Source: Brytella acorum
GTDB lineage: Bacteria; Pseudomonadota; Alphaproteobacteria; Acetobacterales; Acetobacteraceae
Direction: 5' to 3'
DNA length: 64,000 nucleotides
Assembly (NCBI RefSeq): GCF_029309905.1
Contig: NZ_JARBJP010000005.1
Coordinates: 62,001-126,000, forward strand
The notes below the pieces were generated by a model. The model did not search any database, had not been told where the DNA came from, and saw only the letters and a list, made by a program, of their open reading frames with translations. The translations under genes and the position numbers were made by a program. Every line of letters starts with the position of its first letter. The first letter of the stretch is position 1. Shown in pieces: positions 54,716 through 62,854 of the stretch.

Positions 54716-56572
54716 ATGAAAACGATCCGTTTAACCATGGCTCAGGCGCTGGTGCGCGCCATAATCGCGCAGAAGACGGAGATTGACGGGACGATCCGAC
54801 CGTTCTTTCCCGGCATATGGGCGATTTTCGGGCATGGCAACGTGGCTGGTCTCGGTGAGGCGCTTCAGGAGAAGCGCGACGCCTTGCCGACCTATCGCGG
54901 ACATAACGAGCAGGGCATGGCTTTTGCCGCGACGGCCTTTTCCAAGGCGGTGCGGCGTCGTCAGGTGATGGCCGTGACCAGTTCGATCGGACCCGGCGCC
55001 CTTAACATGGTGACGGCGGCGGGTGTGGCGCATGTCAATCGCATTCCGCTGCTCCTGCTGCCCGGCGATGTGTTCGCCAACCGGATTCCAGACCCCGTCC
55101 TGCAACAGATCGAGGATTTCGGAGATGGCACGATCAGCGCCAACGACGCCTTCCGGCCGGTTTCGCGCTATTTCGACCGTATCGCGCGTCCGGAGCAGTT
55201 GATTCCGGCCTTCCAGCAGGCCATGCGTGTATTGACCGATCCCGCTGATTGCGGACCGGTCACACTCGCATTGTGTCAGGATACGCAGGCCGAGGCCTTC
55301 GATTATCCCGAGAGCTTTTTTGCCGAGCGCATTCACCGTCTGCGTCGTATCGCGCCGGATCAGCAGGAACTCGAAGAGGCAGCGGCGCTGCTTCGCGCCG
55401 CGAAAAACCCGCTCGTCATCGCAGGCGGTGGCGTGCTGTATTCGGGTGCCGAAGCGGAACTCGCGGCGTTTTGCGCCGCGAGAGGAATACCGCTCGGCGA
55501 GACGCAGGCCGGCCGTTCGTCCGTTGCGACGTCGCATCCCATGAATATGGGCGGCATCGGCGTCAGCGGTAGTTCGGCGGCAAACGCCATGGCGGAGGAC
55601 GCCGATCTCGTGATCGCGATCGGCACGCGTCTACAGGATTTCACCACGGGTTCCTGGGGACTGTTCAGGAACGCCGACGCCCGGATTCTGGCGTTGAACG
55701 TGCAGCCTTTCGACGTGGCCAAACATGCATCCGTCCCGCTGGTGGCGGATGCCAGGACGTCTCTGGCGGCGCTGGATGCAAAGCTCGGCGCATGGAAGGC
55801 GGACGCGGCATGGACGGCCAAGGCCGAGCGTGAGCGCAGGGCGTGGCTTGAAATGTCGGCGCGGTATCAGGACGCGCCAGCGGCGAGCCAGACCGGCCTT
55901 CCGACGGACGCCCAGGTGATCGGTGCGGTGCAGCGCGCGACGCGGCCGACCGATACGGTCGTGTGCGCGGCGGGCGGTCTGCCAGCCGAATTGCAGAAGC
56001 ACTGGCGCGCGGAGCAGCCGGGCGGCTATCATATGGAATATGGTTTTTCCTGCATGGGTTACGAGCTGGCCGGCGCGCTTGGCGTGAAAATGGCCACGCC
56101 CGAGCGCGAAGTCGTCGTGATGCTCGGGGATGGTTCGTTCCTGATGCTCAATGCCGAAATCGCGACCTCCGTCATGCTGGGGCGGAAACTGATCATCGTG
56201 CTGCTCGACAATCATGGTTACGGCTGCATCAACCGCCTTCAGAACCATACGGGCGGCGCGCCGTTCAATAATCTCTGGCAGGACTGCAAGCAGGAGATTT
56301 TCCCGGAAATCGACTTCGTGCAGATTGCCCGTGGCCTCGGCGCGCGCGCGGAGAAGGTGGCGACTGTCGAGGAACTGACCAAGGCCGTGACCCGCGCCCG
56401 TAGCGCCGATCGCACCAGCGTTATTCTGATCGACACGGACCCCAAACCCACGACGGAAGACGGTGGCGCATGGTGGGACGTGGCGGTGCCGGAAGTGTCC
56501 ACGCGTGAGCCGGTCCGCGAAGCGCGCTCGACCTATGAGCGTCTGCGCGGCATGCAGCGTCTGGCGAACTGA
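54716..56572 (+). CDS. iolD: 3D-(3,5/4)-trihydroxycyclohexane-1,2-dione hydrolase
   Basis: A 618-residue ThDP enzyme. The start at 54716 has GAGG 9 bases upstream; 54710 is also possible. ThDP-family domains run in order: N-terminal Pyr domain (YRGHNEQGMAFAATAFSK with the catalytic Glu), middle domain (LVIAGGGVLYSGAEAEL, IGTRLQDFTTGSWGLF) and C-terminal PP domain with the GDGSFLMLNAEI...DNHGYG metal/ThDP motif. It hydrolyses the ring dione to 5-deoxyglucuronate, the ring-opening step of inositol degradation. It lies 41 bases after iolC. Confidence 0.97.
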   Translation: MKTIRLTMAQALVRAIIAQKTEIDGTIRPFFPGIWAIFGHGNVAGLGEALQEKRDALPTYRGHNEQGMAFAATAFSKAVRRRQVMAVTSSIGPGALNMVTAAGVAHVNRIPLLLLPGDVFANRIPDPVLQQIEDFGDGTISANDAFRPVSRYFDRIARPEQLIPAFQQAMRVLTDPADCGPVTLALCQDTQAEAFDYPESFFAERIHRLRRIAPDQQELEEAAALLRAAKNPLVIAGGGVLYSGAEAELAAFCAARGIPLGETQAGRSSVATSHPMNMGGIGVSGSSAANAMAEDADLVIAIGTRLQDFTTGSWGLFRNADARILALNVQPFDVAKHASVPLVADARTSLAALDAKLGAWKADAAWTAKAERERRAWLEMSARYQDAPAASQTGLPTDAQVIGAVQRATRPTDTVVCAAGGLPAELQKHWRAEQPGGYHMEYGFSCMGYELAGALGVKMATPEREVVVMLGDGSFLMLNAEIATSVMLGRKLIIVLLDNHGYGCINRLQNHTGGAPFNNLWQDCKQEIFPEIDFVQIARGLGARAEKVATVEELTKAVTRARSADRTSVILIDTDPKPTTEDGGAWWDVAVPEVSTREPVREARSTYERLRGMQRLAN

Positions 56573-56579
56573 GGTTCGT

Positions 56580-57494
56580 ATGATGGAGCCAATCATGCCG
56601 CAGCAGAAAAAAAAGGTCAGGATCGGCGCCAACCCGATCATCTGGAGCAGCGACGACCTGCCTTCCATCGGGGGCACAACATCGCTTGCGACATGTCTGG
56701 ACCAGGCCCGTCGTGCCGGGATCGAGGGGATGGAGCTTGGGCACAAGTTTCCGACCGATGTGGAGGGTATGCGCGCGGCGCTCGCGCCCTATGGACTGGC
56801 TTTCATCTCCGGCTGGTGGTCGCTCAATCTGCTGACGCGCAGTGCGGAAGCGGAAATCGAGGCGCTTCAGCCACGGCTCGCCTTGCTCAAGGGCATGGGA
56901 TGCAAGGTCTGCATCGCATGCGAGACCTCCAATGCGATCCATTCGGATTTCGACAAACCCCTATCGGAACGGCCGGTCCTGAGCGAACACGAATGGACGA
57001 CGTTCACGCAACGTCTGACAGCGGTAGCAGAGTATCTGCAAAGCGAGGGGATCGATCTCGTCTATCATCATCACATGGGCACGATCGTGCAGTCCCGTGA
57101 GGATATCGGACGGCTGATGGATCTCACCGGCCCGGCCGTCAAGCTTCTGCTCGATACGGGACACGCTCTGTGGGGCGGGTCCGATCCCGCCGAACTGGCG
57201 CGCACCTATCATGCACGTATTCGTCATCTGCATGGAAAGGATATCCGCCCGATCAACCGGGCGAGGGCCGATGTCAACGACTGGAGTTTCCTGCGTGCGG
57301 TCCTTTCGGGTGTGTTTACGGTGCCTGGAGACGGCTGCATCGATTACGTGCGTATTTTAAACCAACTGCCGGATTATTCAGGCTGGATCGTTCTGGAAGC
57401 CGAGCAGGATCCGGATATTGCGGACCCGCTGATTTATGCACGGATGGGCCGTAATTATCTGGTCGATGTTCTCACACAGACGGGGCACAGATAA
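56580..57494 (+). CDS. iolE: 2-keto-myo-inositol (inosose) dehydratase
   Basis: A 304-residue TIM-barrel dehydratase from the ATG at 56580 (GAGG 5 bases upstream); the frame extends upstream into iolD. Signature blocks: GANPIIWSSDDLPSIGG at the start, GIEGMELGHKFPTD, YHHHMGTIVQSREDI and LLLDTGHALWGG, whose His, Glu and Asp residues bind the divalent metal. It removes water from 2-keto-myo-inositol to give the substrate of IolD. The stop overlaps the iolB start (TAATG). Confidence 0.97.
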   Translation: MMEPIMPQQKKKVRIGANPIIWSSDDLPSIGGTTSLATCLDQARRAGIEGMELGHKFPTDVEGMRAALAPYGLAFISGWWSLNLLTRSAEAEIEALQPRLALLKGMGCKVCIACETSNAIHSDFDKPLSERPVLSEHEWTTFTQRLTAVAEYLQSEGIDLVYHHHMGTIVQSREDIGRLMDLTGPAVKLLLDTGHALWGGSDPAELARTYHARIRHLHGKDIRPINRARADVNDWSFLRAVLSGVFTVPGDGCIDYVRILNQLPDYSGWIVLEAEQDPDIADPLIYARMGRNYLVDVLTQTGHR

Positions 57495-58294
57495 TGTCTT
57501 CAGAACTACGCGTTCATTCGCATGCCCGCGATGAGGCCAAACGGACAGTGAAGATCACCCCGCAGAGTGCGGGCTGGAAGTTCATTGATTTCGAAGTGCG
57601 CAGGCTGGAGCCGGGAGAGTCGACCGAGGGGAACACGGAAGGCACGGAAGCCTGTCTCGTTCTCGTCAGCGGCAAGGCGCGGATCGCGGGCGCGGGCCAG
57701 GATTTCGGTCTGATGGGCGAGCGGATGAATCCGTTCGACGGTCTGCCGTGGTCGGTTTACCTGCCGCCACGGAGCACCTGGACGATCGAGGCCGAAACGC
57801 CGGTCGAGGTTGCCATCTGCCGCTCTCCGGCGACGGGCAAGTTTCCCGCGCGCGCGATCCTTCCCGACGAGGTCGGTGAAGTCGCGCGGGGGGAGGGTAC
57901 CAATCAGCGTTTCATCCGCAACATTCTTCCTGATAACGCACCAGGCGAGACGCTGCTGGTCGTTGAAGTTATAACCCCGGGCGGTCACTGGTCGAGTTAT
58001 CCGCCTCACAAGCACGATACGGACGACTTCCCCAACGAGACCTATCTCGAGGAGACGTATTATCACCGTCTCAAACGGGGCAGCGGTTTCGCCCTCCAGC
58101 GCGTTTATACAAAGGATGGGTCTCTCGACGAGACCATGGCCGTGTCGGATGGGGACGTCGTGCTCGTGCCCCGGGGCTATCACCCGGTCGGCGCACCGCA
58201 CGGGTTTGATCTTTATTATCTGAACGTGATGGCGGGTCCGCGCCGTGTCTGGAAGTTTTCCATGGACCCGGATCAGGCTCATCTGCCGTATTGA
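57494..58294 (+). CDS. iolB: 5-deoxy-glucuronate isomerase
   Basis: A 266-residue bicupin isomerase, coupled to iolE by an overlapping start. The second cupin carries the metal ligands in SSYPPHKHDTDDFPNETYLEETYYHR and the late His in VPRGYHPVGAPHGFDLYYLNVMAG. It converts 5-deoxy-D-glucuronate to 5-dehydro-2-deoxy-D-gluconate, which IolC then phosphorylates. Length fits the family. It is the fourth and last canonical gene of the operon before an intergenic gap with two IolR-like sites. Confidence 0.97.
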   Translation: MSSELRVHSHARDEAKRTVKITPQSAGWKFIDFEVRRLEPGESTEGNTEGTEACLVLVSGKARIAGAGQDFGLMGERMNPFDGLPWSVYLPPRSTWTIEAETPVEVAICRSPATGKFPARAILPDEVGEVARGEGTNQRFIRNILPDNAPGETLLVVEVITPGGHWSSYPPHKHDTDDFPNETYLEETYYHRLKRGSGFALQRVYTKDGSLDETMAVSDGDVVLVPRGYHPVGAPHGFDLYYLNVMAGPRRVWKFSMDPDQAHLPY

Positions 58295-58307
58295 GAACCG
58301 GGTTTCT
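58294..58307. promoter_or_regulatory. RGAA-N6-TTCY palindrome after iolB
   Basis: AGAA-CCGGGT-TTCT begins on the last base of the iolB stop codon and may drive control of the downstream accessory genes from 58397. It is followed by a TTCTC/GAGAA hairpin (58320-58333). Confidence 0.4.
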
Positions 58308-58329
58308 TAAGAGACGGGCTTCTCGCAAG

Positions 58330-58343
58330 AGAATACGGCTTCC
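58330..58343. promoter_or_regulatory. RGAA-N6-TTCY palindrome before tautomerase gene
   Basis: AGAA-TACGGC-TTCC, 36 bases after the previous site and 54 bases before the tautomerase ATG. Its second half matches the rhizobial TTCC form exactly. Confidence 0.4.
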
Positions 58344-58396
58344 ATTTTTCCGATCGTCGATTTTCGGATCGCCGATTTTTCTGAAGGATATTTCCC

Positions 58397-58804
58397 ATGC
58401 CTCTTCTGCATTTCCATATTCTCGAAGGCCGCAACGAGGCCGAAATCAGGAAGCTCCTCGACACGGCGCATGAAGCCATGCTCGAGGTCTTTCAGGTCCC
58501 GCGTCGCGACCGGTATCAGCTCGTCTCCGAGCACAAGCCGTCTCACATGATCGTGGAAGATACCGGTCTCGACATTCCGCGTACGGAAAAGGTCGTGCTG
58601 CTCCAGATGTTCAGCCGCCCGCGTGGACCGGAAAAGACAGCCGAATTCTACAAGCTGTTGACGGATCGGCTCAAAGCGGAATGCGGCATCGAGCCCTCTG
58701 ACGTCATGGTGTCCGTGGTCGAGAACGAAGATGCGCACTGGTCTTTCGGCAATGGTCGGGCGCAGTTCCTGACGGGCGAACTGGGCGGCAAGCCCAAGGG
58801 CTGA
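58397..58804 (+). CDS. Tautomerase family protein
   Basis: A 135-residue protein of the two-domain-like Tautomerase_2 group (4-oxalocrotonate tautomerase superfamily). Mature proteins use Pro as the N-terminal base after Met removal; here MPLLHFHILEGR supplies Pro2. The block FQVPRRDRYQLVSEHKPSHMIV is characteristic, and VVENEDAHWSFGNGRAQFLTGEL closes it. AGGAT is upstream of the ATG. In this operon it may isomerise an inosose or keto-sugar; that is inference from position only. Confidence 0.9.
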   Translation: MPLLHFHILEGRNEAEIRKLLDTAHEAMLEVFQVPRRDRYQLVSEHKPSHMIVEDTGLDIPRTEKVVLLQMFSRPRGPEKTAEFYKLLTDRLKAECGIEPSDVMVSVVENEDAHWSFGNGRAQFLTGELGGKPKG

Positions 58805-58905
58805 CAGGGCCAACCACACGGCTCGGGCTCCTCTTCGGGCCGTGTGCCGGGAACAGTGCCGACGCGGCAGGCGGGAGGCGTCAGGCGCCATAGGGATAGA
58901 GTTCA

Positions 58906-59694
58906 ATGACAGAAGAAAACGGTTTCACTCTGGCCGTCTGCGCCGAGATGGTTTTCCGCGACCTTCCCATGACCGACCGTGTGCGTGAAATTTCCGCACG
59001 CGGGTTTTCCGTCGAGATATGGGACTGGACGCGTCACGATATCGATGCGCTGGCCGCGACGGGCGCCGATTTTACGTCGATGACCGGCTATATTCGCGGC
59101 ACGCTGGCGGATGATGTGGGCGCCGATGAACTCCTGGCGACAGCGGCGGAGTCCATTCCCATCGCCAGGAAGCTCGGAATCCCACGCCTGAACCTGCATG
59201 GAACGGGGCTCGATCCCAACGGTTTGCCCCTCAAGCCGTCATGCGGCGAGACCGGCGCGATGTGGCTCAAGGCCTATGACACGCTGAGCCGCATCGCGGA
59301 ACTCGGTGAAAAGCATGACGTGATGTTCGTGCTGGAGAACCTCAATGCACAGGTGGATCATCCGGGTGTACCATTCGGCACGGCACAGGCATGTTACAGC
59401 CTGATCAAAGCTGTCGATCACCCTGCGCTGCGCATGATGCTGGATCTGTACCACGCCCAGATCGGGGAAGGAAACCTGATTGCGCTCCTGCGTGAGACCT
59501 TCCCTTATATCGGCGAAATTCAGGTGGCGGATGTTCCGGGGCGATGCGAGCCGGGGACCGGTGAGATCAATTATCCGGCCATTGCCCGTGAACTCCGTAA
59601 GCTCGGTTATCGGGGCACGATCGGCATGGAAGCCTGGGCATCGGAAGATGACGTGCTGGCGCTGGACCGTTTCAGGGCCGCGTTTACGGTATGA
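58906..59694 (+). CDS. Hydroxypyruvate isomerase-like TIM-barrel protein
   Basis: A 262-residue AP-endonuclease-2-type TIM barrel. The early CAEMVFRDLPMTDRV segment and GFSVEIWDW, the metal-site Glu in FVLENLNAQVDHPG, the RMMLDLYHAQIGEGNL block and the late Glu in GTIGMEAWASEDDV match Hyi/OtnI isomerases. IolI inosose isomerases share this fold, so it may interconvert inososes rather than hydroxypyruvate. It lies 101 bases after the tautomerase in the same direction. Confidence 0.88.
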   Translation: MTEENGFTLAVCAEMVFRDLPMTDRVREISARGFSVEIWDWTRHDIDALAATGADFTSMTGYIRGTLADDVGADELLATAAESIPIARKLGIPRLNLHGTGLDPNGLPLKPSCGETGAMWLKAYDTLSRIAELGEKHDVMFVLENLNAQVDHPGVPFGTAQACYSLIKAVDHPALRMMLDLYHAQIGEGNLIALLRETFPYIGEIQVADVPGRCEPGTGEINYPAIARELRKLGYRGTIGMEAWASEDDVLALDRFRAAFTV

Positions 59695-59843
59695 TTTTTC
59701 CAGTGCGGCAATCCGTGAACGTCTCGTGGCCTTTATCTTAGACTTGTGCATGGGTCGTGCGTGTTCCCGGCTCGCCTGAATATGGCCGCACCGCACGCGT
59801 GAGCCGTTTTATCGTCGGTCTCGGTATGGAATGGAGAGATTTT

Positions 59844-60338
59844 ATGACCCTTGCACAAAATCTTGGCGCCATTATCGCGCAGGAAAAAGGACTCGTATTT
59901 TCCAGTTTCGATGAAAATATCGCCTGGAAAATCGGATGTATGCTGCATGAGCGGGCCGTGACGGAAACTCTTCCCCTGGCGATTGACATACGTTTTTTCG
60001 ACCGGCAGCTTTTCTTCGCGGCGACGCATGGCGTGGTCGCGGATAATCACGACTGGGTGCGACGCAAGGCGAGGACGGTGCAGCGCTTTCTTTGCAGTTC
60101 CTATCGCGTGGCGCACGAACTGGCCCTCGAAGAGACCAATATCGAGCAACGGTATTTTCTGTCTCCGGTGGAATACGCCGCATGCGGCGGCGGCTTCCCT
60201 ATTACGATCAGGAACGTTGGTGTCATCGGCAGCGTCGTCGTTTCCGGTCTGCCGGATCGGCGGGATCATGAACTCGTCGTGGATGCGCTGTGTGACGCGC
60301 TGGGAAAGGCGCGGGCTGATTTCCTCCTGCCGACCTGA
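59844..60338 (+). CDS. UPF0303 / HbpS-like (GlcG-type) protein
   Basis: A 164-residue UPF0303 protein. The ATG at 59844 has GGAGAG 6 bases upstream; longer frames lack this. Family blocks are KGLVFSSFDENIAWKIG, PLAIDIRFFDRQLFFAA, DNHDWVRRKARTVQRF and GGGFPITIRNVGVIGSVVVSGLPDRRDHELVV. The fold is shared with HbpS/GlcG; the function is unknown, though such genes often sit in sugar or polyol catabolic operons as here. Confidence 0.87.
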   Translation: MTLAQNLGAIIAQEKGLVFSSFDENIAWKIGCMLHERAVTETLPLAIDIRFFDRQLFFAATHGVVADNHDWVRRKARTVQRFLCSSYRVAHELALEETNIEQRYFLSPVEYAACGGGFPITIRNVGVIGSVVVSGLPDRRDHELVVDALCDALGKARADFLLPT

Positions 60339-60392
60339 TCGCCGATCACGGGATCTCCGCGGGTGAACTGTAAATTGAAGGACATGAGGGAT

Positions 60393-61478
60393 ATGGCGGG
60401 ATCTGGTATCCGTGTCGGGCTGATCGGCTATGGTTTTGTCGGAAAAACCTTCCATGGACCGATGATTGCGGCGACGTCGGGCATGACGCTTGTGGCCGTG
60501 GCGTCGTCTCGTCCCCGGGAGGTCGGGCGGGATTATCCGGATGTGGAAGTGGTTCCGACGCCGGAGGATCTGATCGCCCGTGATGATCTGGATCTCGTCG
60601 TGATCGCCTCACCCAATGAGACTCACCGTCTCCTCGCGGAGGCGGCACTGCGGTCCGGAAAAAACGTCCTTGTCGACAAGCCTTTCATGCTGTCCCTGTC
60701 GGACGCACGATCTGTCGTCGAAACCGCGCGGCTCTGTGGAAAGAGTGTCTCCGTTTTCCAGAATCGCCGATGGGATAGTGATTTCCTGGGCGTGAAGTCA
60801 GTCATCGATTCAGGTCGGCTCGGGCGGATCGCTCATTTCGAGTCGCATATCGAGAAATTTGACCCTGTTCCCGGCCCGGGCTGGCGCGACGCTTTTGTGC
60901 CCGGCGCGGGTATGTGGTTTGATCTGGCGCCTCACATGGTGGATCAGGCGCTTCTGCTGTTCGGATTGCCAACAGCGGTCATGGCGGAGATTGCCGTCAT
61001 TCGTCCGGAGAGTGAGGTCGATGACTGGTTCGAGGTCATCCTTCGATATCCGACCCACCGCGTCACGCTTCATGGCAGCATGGTCGTTGCGGGCGGGACA
61101 TCCCGCTTCAGCGTGCATGGTGCCGCGGGATCGCTGATCAAACACGGCGCGGATCGTCAGGAGGATCGTCTCAAACAGGGATGCATTCCCGGTTCGCCAG
61201 GTTTCGGTGACGATGACGATGCCATGATGTTCCATAAAAGCGACGGAGAGACCGAAACTCTGCCGACGCCGCCGGGCGATCAGATGGCGTTTTACCGGGC
61301 CCTTGCGGCCGCCCTGCGTGGAGAAAAGCCCAATCCCGTCTCGACGAACCAGGCGCTGGGCGTCATGGCCGTGATTGAAACGGCGATCGAAGCCTCAAAA
61401 CAGGGGCGCACCTTGCCTCTGCCCCTCAGCGCGGAAGAACGGGCTGGCTGGGCGCGTGCCGAAGAGGCGCTGACATAA
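60393..61478 (+). CDS. Gfo/Idh/MocA oxidoreductase, IolW-like (scyllo-inositol dehydrogenase type)
   Basis: A 361-residue NAD(P)-dependent dehydrogenase. The start at 60393 has AAGGA 10 bases upstream; GTG 60363 and ATG 60384 are alternatives. The Rossmann motif GLIGYGFVGKTFHGPMI, VAVASSRPREVG, the DKPFMLS motif with the Gfo/Idh Lys, and SVFQNRRWDSDFLGVK match IolW-type (NADP-dependent scyllo-inositol) and YdgJ-type proteins more than IolG. It could interconvert an inosose and an inositol. It is the last gene of the island; pntAB follows. Confidence 0.88.
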   Translation: MAGSGIRVGLIGYGFVGKTFHGPMIAATSGMTLVAVASSRPREVGRDYPDVEVVPTPEDLIARDDLDLVVIASPNETHRLLAEAALRSGKNVLVDKPFMLSLSDARSVVETARLCGKSVSVFQNRRWDSDFLGVKSVIDSGRLGRIAHFESHIEKFDPVPGPGWRDAFVPGAGMWFDLAPHMVDQALLLFGLPTAVMAEIAVIRPESEVDDWFEVILRYPTHRVTLHGSMVVAGGTSRFSVHGAAGSLIKHGADRQEDRLKQGCIPGSPGFGDDDDAMMFHKSDGETETLPTPPGDQMAFYRALAAALRGEKPNPVSTNQALGVMAVIETAIEASKQGRTLPLPLSAEERAGWARAEEALT

Positions 61479-61515
61479 AATTTTCATGGGCGCCCGACCC
61501 TGACGAATGTCTTTT

Positions 61516-61529
61516 TTGACGCATGTCAA
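61516..61529. promoter_or_regulatory. FNR/FixK-type site TTGA-N6-TCAA before pntA
   Basis: A perfect TTGA-N6-TCAA (inner TTGAC/GTCAA) lies 149 bases upstream of the pntA1 ATG. It fits the CRP/FNR-family consensus. A lone FNR-type regulator (GoxR) is known in Gluconobacter; whether its counterpart binds here is inference. Confidence 0.55.
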
Positions 61530-61552
61530 GGTACGGAACGCCCATTCATGAT

Positions 61553-61603
61553 CTAAGGAACTCTGGCTCCGGGCATGACCCGGATGGCCGGAGTACTCCT
61601 TAG
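61553..61603 (+). ncRNA. Structured leader element of pntA1
   Basis: A 51-base element folds into a long interrupted hairpin. CTAAGGA (61553-61559) pairs with TCCTTAG (61597-61603), ACTC (61560-61563) with GAGT (61591-61594) leaving a 2-base bulge, then TCCGGG (61568-61573) with CCCGGA (61579-61584) around a CATGA loop, with TGGC and TGGCCG in the internal loop. It lies 74 bases upstream of the pntA1 ATG. No T-tract follows, so it is not a simple terminator. I do not recognise it as a known riboswitch. Confidence 0.45.
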
Positions 61604-61677
61604 GGGCGATCGCTGCCGCCCGCGCGTAGATAAGGAGTGTTTCGCGCTCGACACTCAATACGACGCGGGGATCAAAC

Positions 61678-62850
61678 ATGGCCTTGAAAATAGCGGCACT
61701 TAAGGAGACAGACGCGGGAGAGCGGCGCGTCGCGCTTGTTCCCGACGTGGCGGCCCGGATATCCAAGCTGGGTTGTGATCTGGCGATCGAAGCCGGCGCG
61801 GGCACGGCCTCGTCCTACGTCGACGCGGCTTACAAGGGCGTATCCGTCGAGGCGTCCCAGGCGGCCATGATCGCTTCGGCGGATATCGTGCTCTCGGTCA
61901 ATCCCCCGTCGGTCGCTGCGATTTCGGCCATGAAGCCGGGGTCGATTCTCATTTCCCTCATCTACGGTCGCAATCATCCCGAGCTGGTCGAAGCGCTTCG
62001 CGACGGGAAGATATCATGCTTCGCGATGGAGCAGGTGCCTCGTATCAGTCGTGCGCAGGCGATGGACGTGCTGTCGAGCCAGGCCACTCTGGCCGGTTAT
62101 TACGCCGTCCTGCTCGGCGCGACGCACATGCAGAAGATCCTTCCGATGATGACGACGGCGGTCGGCTCCCTGCGGGCGGCCCAGGTTCTGGTCATGGGTC
62201 TGGGCGTGGCCGGGCTTCAGGCGCTTGCCACCGCGCATCGTCTGGGCGCCGTGACCGAAGGTTATGACGTCCGCCCCGAGACAAAGGAGGAGGCGCATTC
62301 CCTTGGCGCCAAATTCGTCGATACGGGCGTGGACGCAACGGGTCAGGGCGGATATGCGCGCGAACTGACCGACGACGAAAAGGCCAAGGTGCGTGCGGTT
62401 CTGACCGATCATATCGCCAGGGCCGATCTCATCTTGACCACGGCGGCCGTTCCGGGACGCCGCGCGCCGCGCCTGATTGACGCGGACCAGATCGCGAAAA
62501 TGAAACAGGGCGCGGTGATCGTCGACATGGCGGCTGAGGGTGGCGGCAACTGCGAAGGCACGAAGGCGGGTGAAACCGTCCAGGTCGGTCCTGCCGTGAT
62601 CGTCGGCCCGGTCAATCTGCCATCCTGCCTCGCCGAGCAGGCGAGCGAGCTTTACGCCAAAAACGTTCTCAACCTGCTTCAGCAGATCGTCAAGGACGGC
62701 AAGCTTTCGCTCGACATGACCGATGAGGTCATTGCGAAAACGCTCGTGACGCATGACGGCAAGATCACCAATGACGGCGTGCGGCAGGCTGTCGAGGGGC
62801 CAGCGTCCCCTCCTGCCGCTTCCGCCACCGCGCCTGCGGCGAAAGGATAA
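61678..62850 (+). CDS. pntA1: NAD(P) transhydrogenase subunit alpha, part 1 (NAD-binding)
   Basis: A 390-residue soluble domain I of proton-translocating transhydrogenase. The alanine-dehydrogenase/PNT N-domain (MALKIAALKETDAGERRVALVPD) and the Rossmann block VLVMGLGVAGLQALATAHRLGA are present, with the mobile-loop region VDATGQGGYARELTDDEKAKV and AAVPGRRAPRLI. It binds NAD(H) on the cytoplasmic face. The Ala/Pro-rich C-terminus ends the soluble domain; the membrane part is a separate gene, the split typical of alphaproteobacteria. Confidence 0.96.
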   Translation: MALKIAALKETDAGERRVALVPDVAARISKLGCDLAIEAGAGTASSYVDAAYKGVSVEASQAAMIASADIVLSVNPPSVAAISAMKPGSILISLIYGRNHPELVEALRDGKISCFAMEQVPRISRAQAMDVLSSQATLAGYYAVLLGATHMQKILPMMTTAVGSLRAAQVLVMGLGVAGLQALATAHRLGAVTEGYDVRPETKEEAHSLGAKFVDTGVDATGQGGYARELTDDEKAKVRAVLTDHIARADLILTTAAVPGRRAPRLIDADQIAKMKQGAVIVDMAAEGGGNCEGTKAGETVQVGPAVIVGPVNLPSCLAEQASELYAKNVLNLLQQIVKDGKLSLDMTDEVIAKTLVTHDGKITNDGVRQAVEGPASPPAASATAPAAKG

Positions 62851-62854
62851 TCCG

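Noticed and set aside
60393-61478. Calling the Gfo/Idh/MocA protein iolG
   Set aside because: Its motifs (GYGFVGKTFHGP, DKPF, NRRWDSDFL) match the IolW/YdgJ group rather than IolG, so no symbol is assigned.
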